Assembly: GCA_026708325.1 (NCBI GenBank)
Contig: JAPOVC010000014.1
Span: forward strand, 372,001-436,000
Direction of reading: 5' to 3'
Length of the DNA: 64,000 nucleotides
DNA from: Anaerolineaceae bacterium
GTDB lineage: Bacteria > Chloroflexota > Anaerolineae > Aggregatilineales > Phototrophicaceae
The notes beneath the pieces were generated by a model. It did no database searches. It was not told the origin of the DNA and saw only the letters and a list, made by a program, of their open reading frames with translations. This document shows positions 8,289 through 18,678 of the stretch, in pieces. The number at the start of each line of letters is the position of its first letter. Within the stretch, counting starts at the first letter, position 1. A program made the translations under genes and the position numbers.

Positions 8289-8858
8289 TCAGGTAAAGAA
8301 CTGCAGGGCCAGGCGCAGTCGCACTTCGACGTCATCGGGAGAATCCGGGGGCAGGGCCTGCATGGCTGCCTGGGCTTCCGCAAGACTGTATCCGAGTGCC
8401 GTCAACGCGTCCATGACTTCCACGTCACTTGCGGACAGTGAAGTGGACGGAAGTGTCGCCAGGCCGTCCCAAAGCTTGTCCCTCAGCTCTACAACAATCT
8501 TCTCGGCAGTTTTTCGGCCAACGCCGGGGACTCGCCTGATGAGTTCCGGCCTTTCGCCCAACACTGCCTGACGCAAATTTTCCGGACTCATGGTGGACAG
8601 AATGGACAAGGCCAGCCGGGGCCCAATTCCGCTGACCTTCATCAGGTTGCGAAACAACTCGCACCAGGCGTAATCGGAGAAACCGTAAAGGGTGAAACCG
8701 TCGTCGCGCACGACCATGACGGTGTGCAAAAAAAGCTCGGCATTCAACGCATGGTGCTGCGGTCCCGGCGTGAAGACCTGGTAACCGACGCCATTGACGT
8801 CAAGGACAACGTAGTCCTCGCCAAAGGAAGAGACCACCCCCCTCAGGCTGACGATCAC
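8289..8858 (-). CDS. ruvA: Holliday junction branch migration protein RuvA
   Basis: RuvA binds Holliday junctions as a tetramer and loads the RuvB motor. The 189-residue protein shows the N-terminal OB fold (MIVSLRGVV, VNGVGYQV), the two helix-hairpin-helix motifs (VSGIGPRLALSIL and VPGVGRKTAEKIV) and a C-terminal RuvB-contact domain (MDALTALGYSLAEAQ). The start is a GTG that overlaps the ruvC stop as GTGA, so the two are coupled. ruvB is encoded separately at 30509. Confidence 0.96.
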   Translation of the reverse strand: MIVSLRGVVSSFGEDYVVLDVNGVGYQVFTPGPQHHALNAELFLHTVMVVRDDGFTLYGFSDYAWCELFRNLMKVSGIGPRLALSILSTMSPENLRQAVLGERPELIRRVPGVGRKTAEKIVVELRDKLWDGLATLPSTSLSASDVEVMDALTALGYSLAEAQAAMQALPPDSPDDVEVRLRLALQFFT

Positions 8859-9355
8859 GTCCCGGCATCCTGCAAACTGCGATACCGGGCGCTGTGGAGG
8901 TCGGTAATGGCCACTGCCAGGGCATCGGCTGCATCGTCCGGTCGAGGCCTGTCCTCCATCCCAAGCAGGATGCGTACCATTTCCTGCATCTGTGTCTTGC
9001 CGGCAGCGCCGTAACCGGCAATGGCCTGTTTGACCATGTTGGGTTTGTATTCGTAAACTGACAGACCGGCGGTGGCGAGCGTCAGCAAGATGACTCCGCG
9101 CCCCTGCGCGACCGTGATGGCAGTCGTCACATTTCGCGCAAAGAACATCTCTTCGACACCGGCCCGCTCCGGGCGCCAGTTCGCAATGATTTCTTCCAGT
9201 TCTTCATGAATGTGCTGCAGGCGCAAATGCATCGGATGGCCTGCTTCGGTGGTAATCACGCCATGACCCGGCGAAACGAGCGAACCGTCCGGCCTCTCCT
9301 GAACCAGCCCCCAGCCCACGCTGGCCGTGCCGGGATCAATGCCAAGAGAAAGCAT
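8855..9355 (-). CDS. ruvC: Crossover junction endodeoxyribonuclease RuvC
   Basis: RuvC resolves Holliday junctions by paired nicks. The 166-residue protein has the RNase H fold with its four acidic residues visible: D7 in GIDPGT, the first Glu of VEEMFFARN, and the two Asp in DDAADALAVA. The ATG shares its base with the TAA of yebC (TAATG), and the stop overlaps ruvA, giving a tightly coupled yebC-ruvC-ruvA order seen in many bacteria. Confidence 0.97.
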   Translation of the reverse strand: MLSLGIDPGTASVGWGLVQERPDGSLVSPGHGVITTEAGHPMHLRLQHIHEELEEIIANWRPERAGVEEMFFARNVTTAITVAQGRGVILLTLATAGLSVYEYKPNMVKQAIAGYGAAGKTQMQEMVRILLGMEDRPRPDDAADALAVAITDLHSARYRSLQDAGT

Positions 9356-10104
9356 TAGCTGCTTTCGTACGCCTCGGCCAGGTCTTCGCTGATTTGCAGA
9401 TTCGAAAACACGGATTGCACGTCGTCCAGTTCTTCCAGCCTCTCATGCAGGCGCATGTTTTGCAGCGCTTTTGCCTGCGGCAGGCCGGTTTCGTTGGCGG
9501 GCTCCCAACGCAGGCCGGATTCGGCTATTGTAAATCCGGCGTCAGCCAGCGACTGTTCCACGTTGGCCAGCATTTCATAGGGCGTCCAGACCTCGACCAA
9601 CCCTGCTTCTTCCACGACGTCGTCGGCACCGGCCTCCGCTGCGAGAAGGAACACTTCCTCAAAGTCAGGCGATCCCTCCAGGGAGATGAATCCCTTGCGC
9701 TGGAATTGCCAGGTGACGGCGCCAGCCGATGCCAGACTGCCGCCGGATTTGTTGAGCGCGTGCTTGATTTCCGCCAGAGTGCGGTTGCGGTTGTCCGTAA
9801 GCGTATCGATGAGATAGGCGACGCCATCCGGTCCGTAACCTTCGTAAGTGATCTCGACCAGGTCCTCACCTTCCAGCTGGCCCGAGCCGCGGAGAATTGC
9901 GCGTTCGATGTTTTCCCGCGGCATGTTTCCCGCCTTGGCCTTGGCAACGGCCAGTTTCAGCCGCGGGTTACTGGATTCGTCGGCGCCTCCCTCCCGGGCT
10001 GCTACCGTGATTTCCCGTGCCAGACGTGTGAAGATCTTTCCTCTTCTCGCGTCTTCCGCACCCTTCTTGCGCTTGATGGTAGACCATTTGCTGTGTCCGG
10101 ACAT
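9355..10104 (-). CDS. yebC: YebC/PmpR family protein
   Basis: A 249-residue YebC/TACO1 family protein, starting with the family signature MSGHSKWSTIKRKKGAED and continuing with RLAREITVAAREGG and the central LTDNRNRTLAEIKHAL. Members were first described as transcription regulators and are now also linked to relief of ribosome stalling at difficult sequences. GGAGG precedes the ATG by 5 bases. It heads the ruv operon and has its own recognisable promoter (10131-10159). Confidence 0.95.
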   Translation of the reverse strand: MSGHSKWSTIKRKKGAEDARRGKIFTRLAREITVAAREGGADESSNPRLKLAVAKAKAGNMPRENIERAILRGSGQLEGEDLVEITYEGYGPDGVAYLIDTLTDNRNRTLAEIKHALNKSGGSLASAGAVTWQFQRKGFISLEGSPDFEEVFLLAAEAGADDVVEEAGLVEVWTPYEMLANVEQSLADAGFTIAESGLRWEPANETGLPQAKALQNMRLHERLEELDDVQSVFSNLQISEDLAEAYESS

Positions 10105-10130
10105 GGGTCCCTCCAGGCAACGCCTGAGGA

Positions 10131-10159
10131 ATTGTAGCCCAGGCCCAGGACAGTGTCGA
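10131..10159 (-). promoter_or_regulatory. Sigma70-type promoter of yebC operon
   Basis: On the minus strand TCGACA (10159-10154), a 17-bp spacer and TACAAT (10136-10131). Each box matches consensus at five of six positions. The predicted transcript starts about 20 bases before the yebC ATG. Confidence 0.6.
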
Positions 10160-10168
10160 GACGGGCTG

Positions 10169-10177
10169 TGCTATACT
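10169..10177 (+). promoter_or_regulatory. Extended -10 promoter for gene at 10233
   Basis: TGcTATACT, an extended -10 element about 55 bases before the ATG at 10233 and divergent from the yebC promoter. No good -35 at 17 bp; AGGACA at 10147-10152 is 19 bp away. Confidence 0.5.
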
Positions 10178-10232
10178 TGCCGCCTTGCGCAAGCGAAGAA
10201 TTTCCTCCCTGCTGCAGGAGCATTTCATCAGG

Positions 10233-11618
10233 ATGACAACGGCTTCGTCGGGGGTCAGGGAAGAATCGCAACGGGCCAATCCCCAAATTCTTGCCTGGTC
10301 CATCCTGCTGTTGTCTTTCGCCTTTTTTTGCCTGCTGTTTGCCTCGTTTCTGGTCACCGCAGAGAACTTTCTCTTTCAGTCTTCCCTTCCGATGGAAGTG
10401 ATACTGAATGTTGGCCGTGGTACGGTGAGTGTTTCCGATCTGGCAAATCCCGTTGAACAGGTTGGAATCAACGGGTCAGCGATTGCGGATGGAGTCATCG
10501 TCCGCACGGACCCGCAGTCGCAGGGGACCATCAATTTTATCGATGGCGAAGAGGGGGAAGAACGTTTGCTGGCAACGCTTACCCTGCAAAGGAATTCCCG
10601 GGTCACCCTGCTCAGCGCCCAAAGACCGCGATTCCCCTGGAGCCGGCGTGGACACGAAATCGCCCTTCAGGATGTGATCGGTGAAATGAATCTCACGATA
10701 TCGGACTTTGTCGGCCAGGACATGCACGTGTTTGGCAGGACGCCGGGACGCGCCTGGTTGCAAATGTCCGGGCCCGGCACCTACACCATTGAGGGTGCAT
10801 CAGAAGAATTGCGTTTGTTTAACCATGACGGTCAGGTGCGCCTGGAATCGGCGGACGGCTTGCAAAGTCGAGACGTTTCGCCCGGCGCACAGGGTGCCGT
10901 ACTTTACGAGACTCCGCGGGTTGAAATCCGGCCGGGATACGTAAATTTGCTGAAGGATGAGGATTTCGCCCAACTGCAGGGTGGCGCGTCAACATCGGAT
11001 GGCACTGCCTGGACATGTGACCATGGGCAATCGGACAGTCCACCCGGCGCACATGAGATTCTGGATGCTTTCGGACTGGAATCGCTGCGCTTCTTGCGTG
11101 ATGGTGGCGTGACCTCACACGGAGAAAACTTCTGTGTGCAACAGTTCGGCCAAAGGGGGCTGGACCTGAAGCAATTTGACCTCGATTACCTCTCCATAAG
11201 AGTGTCTTTCTTCGTTGAGCGCGCGTCCCTTGGTTCCTGTGGCACGCATGGCAGTGAATGTCCGCTGATGCTCAGAATGGATTACCTGAACCAGGAATAC
11301 CTTGAACCGCAACAGGGCCTGCAACCGGGCGAAACCGGTGTTCGGGCCGTTCCACCCGGCGGCGACGCGATAAAGTGGCACCACGGCTTTTTCACCCATA
11401 CCCGGGAAGAATGGCCGATGCGCTGCGATACCTGCATACAGGACCACGAACTCATCCACGAAAAGAGCTGGTACGTCTACGAGAGCCCCAATTTACTGAC
11501 CTTGTTCTCCCCGAATCCGCCTCCTGAAATCATCGTCGGAGTCTGGGTCTATGCCTCGGGGCACGAGTATGACGTTCGCGTTCGGGACGTAGCCTTGCTG
11601 GCCAAACAAAGGTCATGA
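10233..11618 (+). CDS. Membrane-anchored extracellular protein, function unknown
   Basis: A 461-residue protein I do not recognise. A short cytoplasmic start is followed by one strong membrane helix (about 20-45, ILLLSFAFFCLLFASFLV). The following 200 residues are beta-rich with a FecR-like look (NVGRGTVSVSDL, then a glycine-rich GVIVRT and INFIDGEEGE), though too weak to assign. The last 200 residues contain paired cysteines (MRCDTCIQ, and GSCGTHGSECP) and look like a beta-sandwich ending in a YDVRVRDVALL strand. The frame is open upstream to a TTG at 10185, but the ATG at 10233 has AGGAG 12 bases before it. It stands alone between divergent yebC and the zinc-ribbon gene. Confidence 0.75.
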   Translation: MTTASSGVREESQRANPQILAWSILLLSFAFFCLLFASFLVTAENFLFQSSLPMEVILNVGRGTVSVSDLANPVEQVGINGSAIADGVIVRTDPQSQGTINFIDGEEGEERLLATLTLQRNSRVTLLSAQRPRFPWSRRGHEIALQDVIGEMNLTISDFVGQDMHVFGRTPGRAWLQMSGPGTYTIEGASEELRLFNHDGQVRLESADGLQSRDVSPGAQGAVLYETPRVEIRPGYVNLLKDEDFAQLQGGASTSDGTAWTCDHGQSDSPPGAHEILDAFGLESLRFLRDGGVTSHGENFCVQQFGQRGLDLKQFDLDYLSIRVSFFVERASLGSCGTHGSECPLMLRMDYLNQEYLEPQQGLQPGETGVRAVPPGGDAIKWHHGFFTHTREEWPMRCDTCIQDHELIHEKSWYVYESPNLLTLFSPNPPPEIIVGVWVYASGHEYDVRVRDVALLAKQRS

Positions 11619-11642
11619 CCGAGAGCCGCCCTGGTGCGTGAA

Positions 11643-11671
11643 TTGCGCAGATCGCCAGCCACTGCTACAGT
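11643..11671 (+). promoter_or_regulatory. Promoter of zinc-ribbon gene
   Basis: TTGCGC (11643-11648), a 17-bp spacer, and TACAGT (11666-11671) preceded by TGc, so both a -35 and an extended -10 are present. The predicted start is about 40 bases before the GTG at 11718. Confidence 0.5.
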
Positions 11672-11717
11672 GCTGCTGTCGCGAATCTGGTCTGGTGGTC
11701 TTTAAAAAGGGGCGTTT

Positions 11718-12263
11718 GTGGGCGACCTGAGTTCCGAAAACCTGTTGACAGGTCTGGCCCTGTATGTCGCGCTGACGGCCGTTGCAGTCTGGGCCACGCT
11801 GGTCATTTGGAGTTGGCAGGATGCGGGCCTGCGATCCCGCAGCACTGCCCTCCGCTTTCTGGTGGCAATTCTGGTTGCCGTGCTGAATGTGCCGGGCCTG
11901 TTCATTTACCTGATGCTGCGGCCACGCCAAACGCTCGGAGAAAGCTATGAAAGGTCTCTGGAGGAGGAAGTATTGCTTCAGGGAATCGTGGAGCGAATGG
12001 CTTGCCCTTCCTGCAAGGCCCACACGCGGACGGAATGGCAACTGTGCCCGGCCTGCAACACGCGGCTCCGCAGGCCCTGCACCCGCTGCGGCAATCTCCT
12101 TGAATCGGATTGGGAGCGCTGCCCCTGGTGCGCCTCTCGCCAGCCTCTGACCAGTGACGAAGACTGGTCAATTACGCCACAACGCGTTCGTCCTCCAGCG
12201 GCGGGCGGCACGGGTAGAGCCAGTGCTGTGGGAGAGCTCGGGCAGCAGGGCGAAAGAAACTAA
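11718..12263 (+). CDS. Membrane protein with double zinc ribbon
   Basis: A 181-residue protein with two N-terminal membrane helices (about 9-31 and 45-68) followed by a cytoplasmic double zinc ribbon. Four CxxC knuckles are spaced regularly: CPSC, CPAC, CTRC and CPWC (about residues 96-138). The tail is rich in Pro, Gly and Ala. Such small membrane zinc-ribbon proteins are common in Chloroflexota and have no assigned function. The start is a GTG preceded by AAAGGGG. The stop overlaps that of pyruvate kinase by four bases. Confidence 0.8.
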   Translation: MGDLSSENLLTGLALYVALTAVAVWATLVIWSWQDAGLRSRSTALRFLVAILVAVLNVPGLFIYLMLRPRQTLGESYERSLEEEVLLQGIVERMACPSCKAHTRTEWQLCPACNTRLRRPCTRCGNLLESDWERCPWCASRQPLTSDEDWSITPQRVRPPAAGGTGRASAVGELGQQGERN

Positions 12264-13735
12264 AGCTCGTCGGCTTCGCCGACGACGTGGACCTTCAAAA
12301 AGTTCGTCTGGCCACCAATTCCAAACGGGACACCGGCGATGATCACAAGGCGGTGCCCACGTTCCACCATGCCCGCCCGGTTGGCCGCGCGGACCACCGT
12401 GCCAATCATCTCGTCAGTTGTGCTGAAGTGTGGCACGAGCATGGGTATGACACCCCAGACAAGCGCCATTCTGCGAAAGATGTGATCGCTGGGCGTCACG
12501 CACAAAATTGGCGTGCGGGAACGTTCGCGGGCGATCTGGCGGGTCGTATAGCCGCTGTGCGTTGAGGTCACAATGGCACGGCAGTCCAGCACCGCGGCTA
12601 TGCGGCTGGTGGCTTCGCTGATGGCATCGGACATTCGCTCGCGTTCTTCATGGTCCGGATGCGCCTGAATTCGCCCCGGCGTCCAGCCGGAGAGCAAGGC
12701 ACGTTCCGCAATGACGGCGATGCTGGCCATGGTTTCGACTGAAATGACCGGGTAGCTGCCGACGGCCGTCTCATTGCTAAGCATGACAGCGTCACTGCCA
12801 TCCATGATCGCGTTGTAAACATCGCTGGCTTCGGCCCGCGTAGGCCTTGGGCTCTCCACCATGGAATTGAGCATTTGCGTCGCCGTTATGACGGGTTTGC
12901 CCGCCTGGTTGCACAGACGAATGATATGCTTCTGATGGCCGGGAACCTCTTCTGCCGGTGTCTCAACGCCCAGGTCGCCCCGCGCGACCATAATGCCGTC
13001 CGATTCTGCGACGATTTCCTCTATGTTTTGCAACGCTTCCCGTTTTTCGATTTTCGCAATCAACCAGGGGTCGACCTCACACCCGGACTCTTCAATCAGG
13101 GAGCGGAGGTCCTGCAAGTCGCGTCCACTGCGCACAAAGGACAGCGCTACGAAGTCGGTCTGTTTCTGCAGTGCAAACTTCAGGTCCACGCGGTCCTTGT
13201 CGGTAATGGCGGACAGCGTGAGACGGGCTGTCGGTGCCGTGACGCCCTTGCGCGAATACAGGGCGCCCCCGGTAATGACGCGGCAAGTCAGTGTCTCTTC
13301 ATCCCTGGCCGTGACCAGAAACTCGAGGTCACCGTCATCCAGCAGCAGCGGCATACCCTGATGGACGTCGCGCATAAACTCCGGATGGGGCAGGAGCAGG
13401 GTGTGGCGGTCACTGTTCGCCAGCGATTCATTGAGGGTCAAGCGAACGCAGTCGCCCTGGTCAAGGTCAAGGGGTTCCTGTTGTATCTGTCCTATGCGTA
13501 TCTTTGGCCCCTGCAGATCGCACATAATGGCGACAACTTCATTTTCTTCACGGGCAACGTGACGAATGCGATCGATGGTTTCACCATGAATATCGTGTTC
13601 GCCGTGCGAAAAATTGATGCGCGCCACGTTCATGCCGCCACGAATGATGGCTCGCAGGGTCCCCTCGTCGCTGGAGGCCGGGCCAATGGTTGCCACAATC
13701 TTGGTGCGTTTCTGGTCAAGCCGGCTACCGGACAA
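12260..13735 (-). CDS. pyk: Pyruvate kinase
   Basis: Pyruvate kinase makes ATP and pyruvate from phosphoenolpyruvate in the last step of glycolysis. The 491-residue protein begins KRTKIVATIGPASSDEGTL, has the NFSHG motif, the metal-site segment MVARGDLGVE, and the active-site region IATQMLNSM-type (ITATQMLNSMVESPRPTRAE). The C-terminal allosteric domain is present. The start is a TTG with GGAGG 6 bases upstream, which decides it. It lies 14 bp downstream of eno and is probably co-transcribed with it. Confidence 0.97.
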   Translation of the reverse strand: MSGSRLDQKRTKIVATIGPASSDEGTLRAIIRGGMNVARINFSHGEHDIHGETIDRIRHVAREENEVVAIMCDLQGPKIRIGQIQQEPLDLDQGDCVRLTLNESLANSDRHTLLLPHPEFMRDVHQGMPLLLDDGDLEFLVTARDEETLTCRVITGGALYSRKGVTAPTARLTLSAITDKDRVDLKFALQKQTDFVALSFVRSGRDLQDLRSLIEESGCEVDPWLIAKIEKREALQNIEEIVAESDGIMVARGDLGVETPAEEVPGHQKHIIRLCNQAGKPVITATQMLNSMVESPRPTRAEASDVYNAIMDGSDAVMLSNETAVGSYPVISVETMASIAVIAERALLSGWTPGRIQAHPDHEERERMSDAISEATSRIAAVLDCRAIVTSTHSGYTTRQIARERSRTPILCVTPSDHIFRRMALVWGVIPMLVPHFSTTDEMIGTVVRAANRAGMVERGHRLVIIAGVPFGIGGQTNFLKVHVVGEADEL

Positions 13736-13749
13736 GGGTTTCCTCCGGA

Positions 13750-15107
<1,358 letters not shown>

Positions 15108-15174
15108 TCTACCCAAATGTGATAAGGTGACCGCGAATGGAGTTGCTTGCGGGTTGAGGCGACGGTTGACCAAC

Positions 15175-16353
15175 ATGCAGGGCATATCACGGCGTCAGGT
15201 CTATCTGGACCATTCTGCCTCAACGCCTGTTGACGACAGGGTGATGGATGCCATGATGCCCTGGTTTACGCAGGACTTTGGCAACGCCTCGTCCCTCCAC
15301 GGGCCGGGGCGCAAGGCCGAGCAGGCGATCGAGGATGCGCGCGAAACCGTGGCGCGAATCCTCAACTGTCATCCAGGTGAAATTGTGTTCAACGGCGGTG
15401 GCACGGAGGGCGACAATCACGCCATACGGGGCGGCGCATGGCATATGCGCCATGCAGGCCATGGCGCACATCTCGTCAGCAGTCCCGTAGAGCACAGCGC
15501 AGTCGGGGAAACGTTGGTCCGCCTGTCTGAGGTCCAGGGCTTTACGCATAGCCTGACGCCTGTCGATCACTACGGCCGCTGTACGCCGGACGCCTTACTG
15601 GCGACCTGCCGCTCCGATACGGTGTTGGCAAGCTTCATGCTGGCCAACAACGAGGTGGGTAGCCTGCAGCCCGTGTCGGAGCTGGCCGGGATTGCGCGTG
15701 AGCAGGGAATTCTGTTTCATTGCGATGCTGTCCAGGCCGCCGGGCAACTGCCGCTCGACGTTTTCGAACTCGGTGTAGACCTGCTCAGCATTTCCGGTCA
15801 CAAATTTTACGGTCCGAAGGGCGTAGGCGCGCTCTACCTGCGCAGCGGAATCACCCTTGAATCAAACCTGACGGGCGGCAGTCACGAAGACGGGCGCCGG
15901 GCGGGAACGCACAACACGCCGCTCATTGTCGGCCTTGCCCGGGCCCTGGAACTTGCGGAGCAGGAAAGGGAGGAGCACGTCGCGCGCTTCCGACGCATGC
16001 GCGATCACTTGATCGAACAGGTCATGCTGCGAGTACCTGGCGCGGAACTGAGCGGGCATCCGGTCGAGCGCCTGCCCGGACATGCCAGCTTTGTGCTGGA
16101 TGGCATCGACAGCGGGACCTTGCTCATGCATCTGGACGTCAACGGCGTGGCGGCCAGCGGCGGCTCGGCCTGCAAAACGGGCAACCCGGAACCCTCCGCC
16201 GTATTGCTGGCGATGGGCTACGACGAGCGCCAGGCGACCGGCGGCTTGCGCCTCACGGCAGGCCGCAGCACCAGCGAAGACGACATTGACTATGCCGTAA
16301 ACGTGCTTGCAAGCTCGGTAGAGAAACTGCGGCGACTGGTGGTAGCGACATGA
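15175..16353 (+). CDS. Cysteine desulfurase (IscS/NifS family)
   Basis: This PLP enzyme moves sulfur from cysteine to an active-site Cys for Fe-S cluster assembly and tRNA thiolation. The 392-residue protein begins VYLDHSASTPVDDRV, has the PLP lysine in SGHKFYGPKG, the PLP-binding HCDAVQAAG, and the persulfide Cys in GGSACKTGNPEPS. The short loop form GGSACxTG fits group I. The open frame extends upstream to 15022, overlapping eno antisense, so I use the internal ATG. It overlaps mnmA by four bases, so it probably supplies sulfur to MnmA. No iscU or suf genes lie nearby. Confidence 0.93.
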   Translation: MQGISRRQVYLDHSASTPVDDRVMDAMMPWFTQDFGNASSLHGPGRKAEQAIEDARETVARILNCHPGEIVFNGGGTEGDNHAIRGGAWHMRHAGHGAHLVSSPVEHSAVGETLVRLSEVQGFTHSLTPVDHYGRCTPDALLATCRSDTVLASFMLANNEVGSLQPVSELAGIAREQGILFHCDAVQAAGQLPLDVFELGVDLLSISGHKFYGPKGVGALYLRSGITLESNLTGGSHEDGRRAGTHNTPLIVGLARALELAEQEREEHVARFRRMRDHLIEQVMLRVPGAELSGHPVERLPGHASFVLDGIDSGTLLMHLDVNGVAASGGSACKTGNPEPSAVLLAMGYDERQATGGLRLTAGRSTSEDDIDYAVNVLASSVEKLRRLVVAT

Positions 16354-17429
16354 GCAAACGGGTCGTCGTTGCGATGAGCGGCGGCGTGGACAGTTCGGTG
16401 GCCGCAGCCCTGCTCAAGCAGCGGGGATACGAAGTCATCGGCATGATGATGCGCCTGTGGGCCGAACCCGCCGCCGACGGCCTGGCCCACAATCGTTGTT
16501 GCACGCCAGGCCAGATGGCGGATGCGCGCAGAATCGCGAACCTGCTGGACATACCCTTTTACGTGCTGGATACGAGGGACGTATTTCGCCGGCGAATTGT
16601 GGACTTTTTCATCGAGGGTCACCGGCAGGGAGTCACGCCCAATCCCTGTCTCGAATGCAACCGGCATATTCGCTTTGACTGGTTGCAGGGTCATGCGCTG
16701 GCCCTCGATGCCGACTATCTGGCGACCGGCCACCACGCGCGCATCAGTCGCGGTCCAGACGGCAGGTACCAGTTGCTGCGCGCGGTGGACCGGCAAAAAG
16801 ACCAAAGTTACGTGCTCAGCGTCATGGGGCAGAAGCAACTGGCGCACGCCCTGTTTCCGATCGGCGACTATTGCAAGTCTGAAGTGCGGGATCTGGCAAG
16901 GGAATTCGGCCTGCCCACCGCCGCCAAACAGGACAGTCAGGACCTATGCTTTCTCGGCGACGGCGACTATCGGCGCTTCCTCCGTGATCACGCCCCGGAA
17001 TTGTTGAGGGCCGGACCGGTGTTACGGCGCGATGGCACGCAACTGGGGGAGCACAGCGGGCTGGCCAATTACACCATCGGCCAGCGCCGGGGACTTGGGA
17101 TCAACTCGCCCGTGCCCATGTACGTCTTCGACAGACAGGCGCGCGACAATGCCTTGATCGTTGCAGAACGGGAAGAACAGGGCGCGCGGCGATTGCAGGC
17201 AGAACGTTTCAACTGGGTCGCCGGAACCCCGCCGGACAAGAAAATCGCCGCCGCCGTCAGCATCCGCTATGGCACCAGGCCCCAACCCGCGACGGTCACT
17301 CCTCTCGACCAGTCCGTGGTTGACGTTGCATTTGAACAGCCGCAGGTCGGGGTGGCGCCGGGACAGGCCGCCGTGGTTTACGCCGACGAAAACTGCCTTG
17401 GTGGCGGCGTCATTCGCTCAGCCGAATAG
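16350..17429 (+). CDS. mnmA: tRNA-specific 2-thiouridylase MnmA
   Basis: MnmA adds sulfur to position 2 of wobble U34 in tRNAs for Lys, Glu and Gln, using ATP and a persulfide. The 359-residue protein has the PP-loop SGGVDSS (10-16), the first catalytic Cys in NPCLECN, and the second in KQDSQDLCF. The GLANYTIGQRRGLGI segment and the C-terminal beta barrel are complete. ATGA overlap with the desulfurase gene shows direct coupling. Its 3' end overlaps the convergent A24-like gene by 12 bp. Confidence 0.97.
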   Translation: MSKRVVVAMSGGVDSSVAAALLKQRGYEVIGMMMRLWAEPAADGLAHNRCCTPGQMADARRIANLLDIPFYVLDTRDVFRRRIVDFFIEGHRQGVTPNPCLECNRHIRFDWLQGHALALDADYLATGHHARISRGPDGRYQLLRAVDRQKDQSYVLSVMGQKQLAHALFPIGDYCKSEVRDLAREFGLPTAAKQDSQDLCFLGDGDYRRFLRDHAPELLRAGPVLRRDGTQLGEHSGLANYTIGQRRGLGINSPVPMYVFDRQARDNALIVAEREEQGARRLQAERFNWVAGTPPDKKIAAAVSIRYGTRPQPATVTPLDQSVVDVAFEQPQVGVAPGQAAVVYADENCLGGGVIRSAE

Positions 17430-18137
17430 TCTCGCAGGGAACATCCCCAATTCCGAAGCCAGCAAGGCGCCAGCCAGCAGGAAGGGCGCAAGGGGCAGGG
17501 CAGAACGTAACGTCACGCGCCCGGCCAGCAACAGGGCTACAGCCGCAGCGCCGGCGCTCAAGACGCCCAGGAAAAGCGCCAACACTACGGTAGGCCAGCC
17601 GGTGTAAAGCCCACACACGCCCGCGAGGAGGGCATCAGCCGCGCCAAAGGGGTCGATTTCCGGCAGCTCGCGCCGGAAACGAAGCGCAAGCCGAAGATAA
17701 AGCCTGCCGCCAGCGTACAGAACCGAACCAGCCAGTGTACCGGCGATGCCGCCCGTTAGCGCAGTCCCCAGGGCGTCTGATTGTGCCGCCAGGGCAAGAG
17801 TCAGTATTGCAGCGAGAGCCAGGGACAAGGGGGCAATTCGTCGATGTTCAATGTCGATGCCGGCAATCAGTACGAACAGTCCCAACAGCGTAATTTCCAA
17901 AAGTCCGGTCGGCGACGAGTCTTCATTGCAGCGCAACTGCAGGACAACGACAAGAATCAGTATCAGGGCAGCGTACAGCAATGATTTAGGCAGGAAACGA
18001 CGCATACGGAGAGATGTCGCGAGCGAGAGCTTGCCCTTGTCGCCTTCTCTTGAGAGTCCTGCAGCAGGCAATTGATCTGAAAGTACCGCTACAAGAGCCC
18101 CTGTGACCGTTGCTGCCAGGAGGCAGGAACCTGACAT
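17418..18137 (-). CDS. A24 prepilin peptidase-like membrane protein with altered motif
   Basis: A 239-residue protein with about seven membrane segments that resembles type IV prepilin peptidases. The first catalytic region is AGIDIEHRRIAP (compare D-x3-H-x-IP). The second, expected as GxGD, reads FGAAD here, keeping the Asp but not the second Gly. The C-terminal PLAPFLLAGALLA block resembles the family PFGPFLA block. The N-terminal cysteine-bearing cytoplasmic domain of PilD is missing. No pilin or secretion genes are nearby. It could be an active small A24 protease with another substrate, or a degenerate relative. Confidence 0.6.
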   Translation of the reverse strand: MSGSCLLAATVTGALVAVLSDQLPAAGLSREGDKGKLSLATSLRMRRFLPKSLLYAALILILVVVLQLRCNEDSSPTGLLEITLLGLFVLIAGIDIEHRRIAPLSLALAAILTLALAAQSDALGTALTGGIAGTLAGSVLYAGGRLYLRLALRFRRELPEIDPFGAADALLAGVCGLYTGWPTVVLALFLGVLSAGAAAVALLLAGRVTLRSALPLAPFLLAGALLASELGMFPARLFG

Positions 18138-18141
18138 ACTT

Positions 18142-18678
18142 TCAGGGGATTTTCGGCGCCGGGGGCAAGAGAGTCAACGCCAGCCACAGGGCCAGAATGA
18201 CCGCCACTGCGGCGCTGGCCCAAATGGCCAGACCTTGCTGTCCGGTTTCCTCTTCTGGCAAAAGGTCCGGAGCGGAGCTGCCGATTTGCAGGGGCACGCG
18301 GCTCGCCTCGCCCGACGCGATTCGCCAGGCGCCCAGTTCAGCCTTGCCGTTGGCAAAACCAACGATCAATTGACAAACGTCGGGCCATGCTGCTGCTCGT
18401 ATGTCCTCTGCAGAGGGCAGTGGCTTCCCTTCCGGATGCGAATGCCAGATGGCGCACAACTCCAGCCCTTCGCGTTCAAATGCGAACAGGGCCCGCACCA
18501 GTTGCGAGGCATCCATCTCATAGCGGCGCGATGCGTCTGTTGCGACGTTATCAATCAAAACAATGCGACGCGCCTTCCCGCCCACGCCCCCCAGCAGACC
18601 GCATGCCTCCTGCGGCGCCCTGGACGCCGCGTGCTGCAGCAACCGGGCTACCTGATGGTGTTCAAGTCTCAGATGCAC
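18142..18678 (-). CDS. JAMM/MPN+ metalloprotease-like protein with C-terminal membrane helix
   Basis: A 178-residue protein with a JAMM (JAB/MPN+) zinc peptidase signature: Glu in PQEACGLLGG, then HSHPEGKPLPSAED, matching HxHPx6SxxD exactly. Bacterial relatives cleave ubiquitin-like sulfur carriers or small peptides. One C-terminal helix (about 150-170, LAIWASAAVAVILALWLALTL) would hold it in the membrane with the catalytic domain in the cytoplasm. The GTG at 18678 is chosen because the frame upstream is a shadow of the next gene. Overlaps and short gaps link it to the A24-like and beta-rich genes. No ubiquitin-like protein is seen nearby. Confidence 0.75.
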   Translation of the reverse strand: MHLRLEHHQVARLLQHAASRAPQEACGLLGGVGGKARRIVLIDNVATDASRRYEMDASQLVRALFAFEREGLELCAIWHSHPEGKPLPSAEDIRAAAWPDVCQLIVGFANGKAELGAWRIASGEASRVPLQIGSSAPDLLPEEETGQQGLAIWASAAVAVILALWLALTLLPPAPKIP

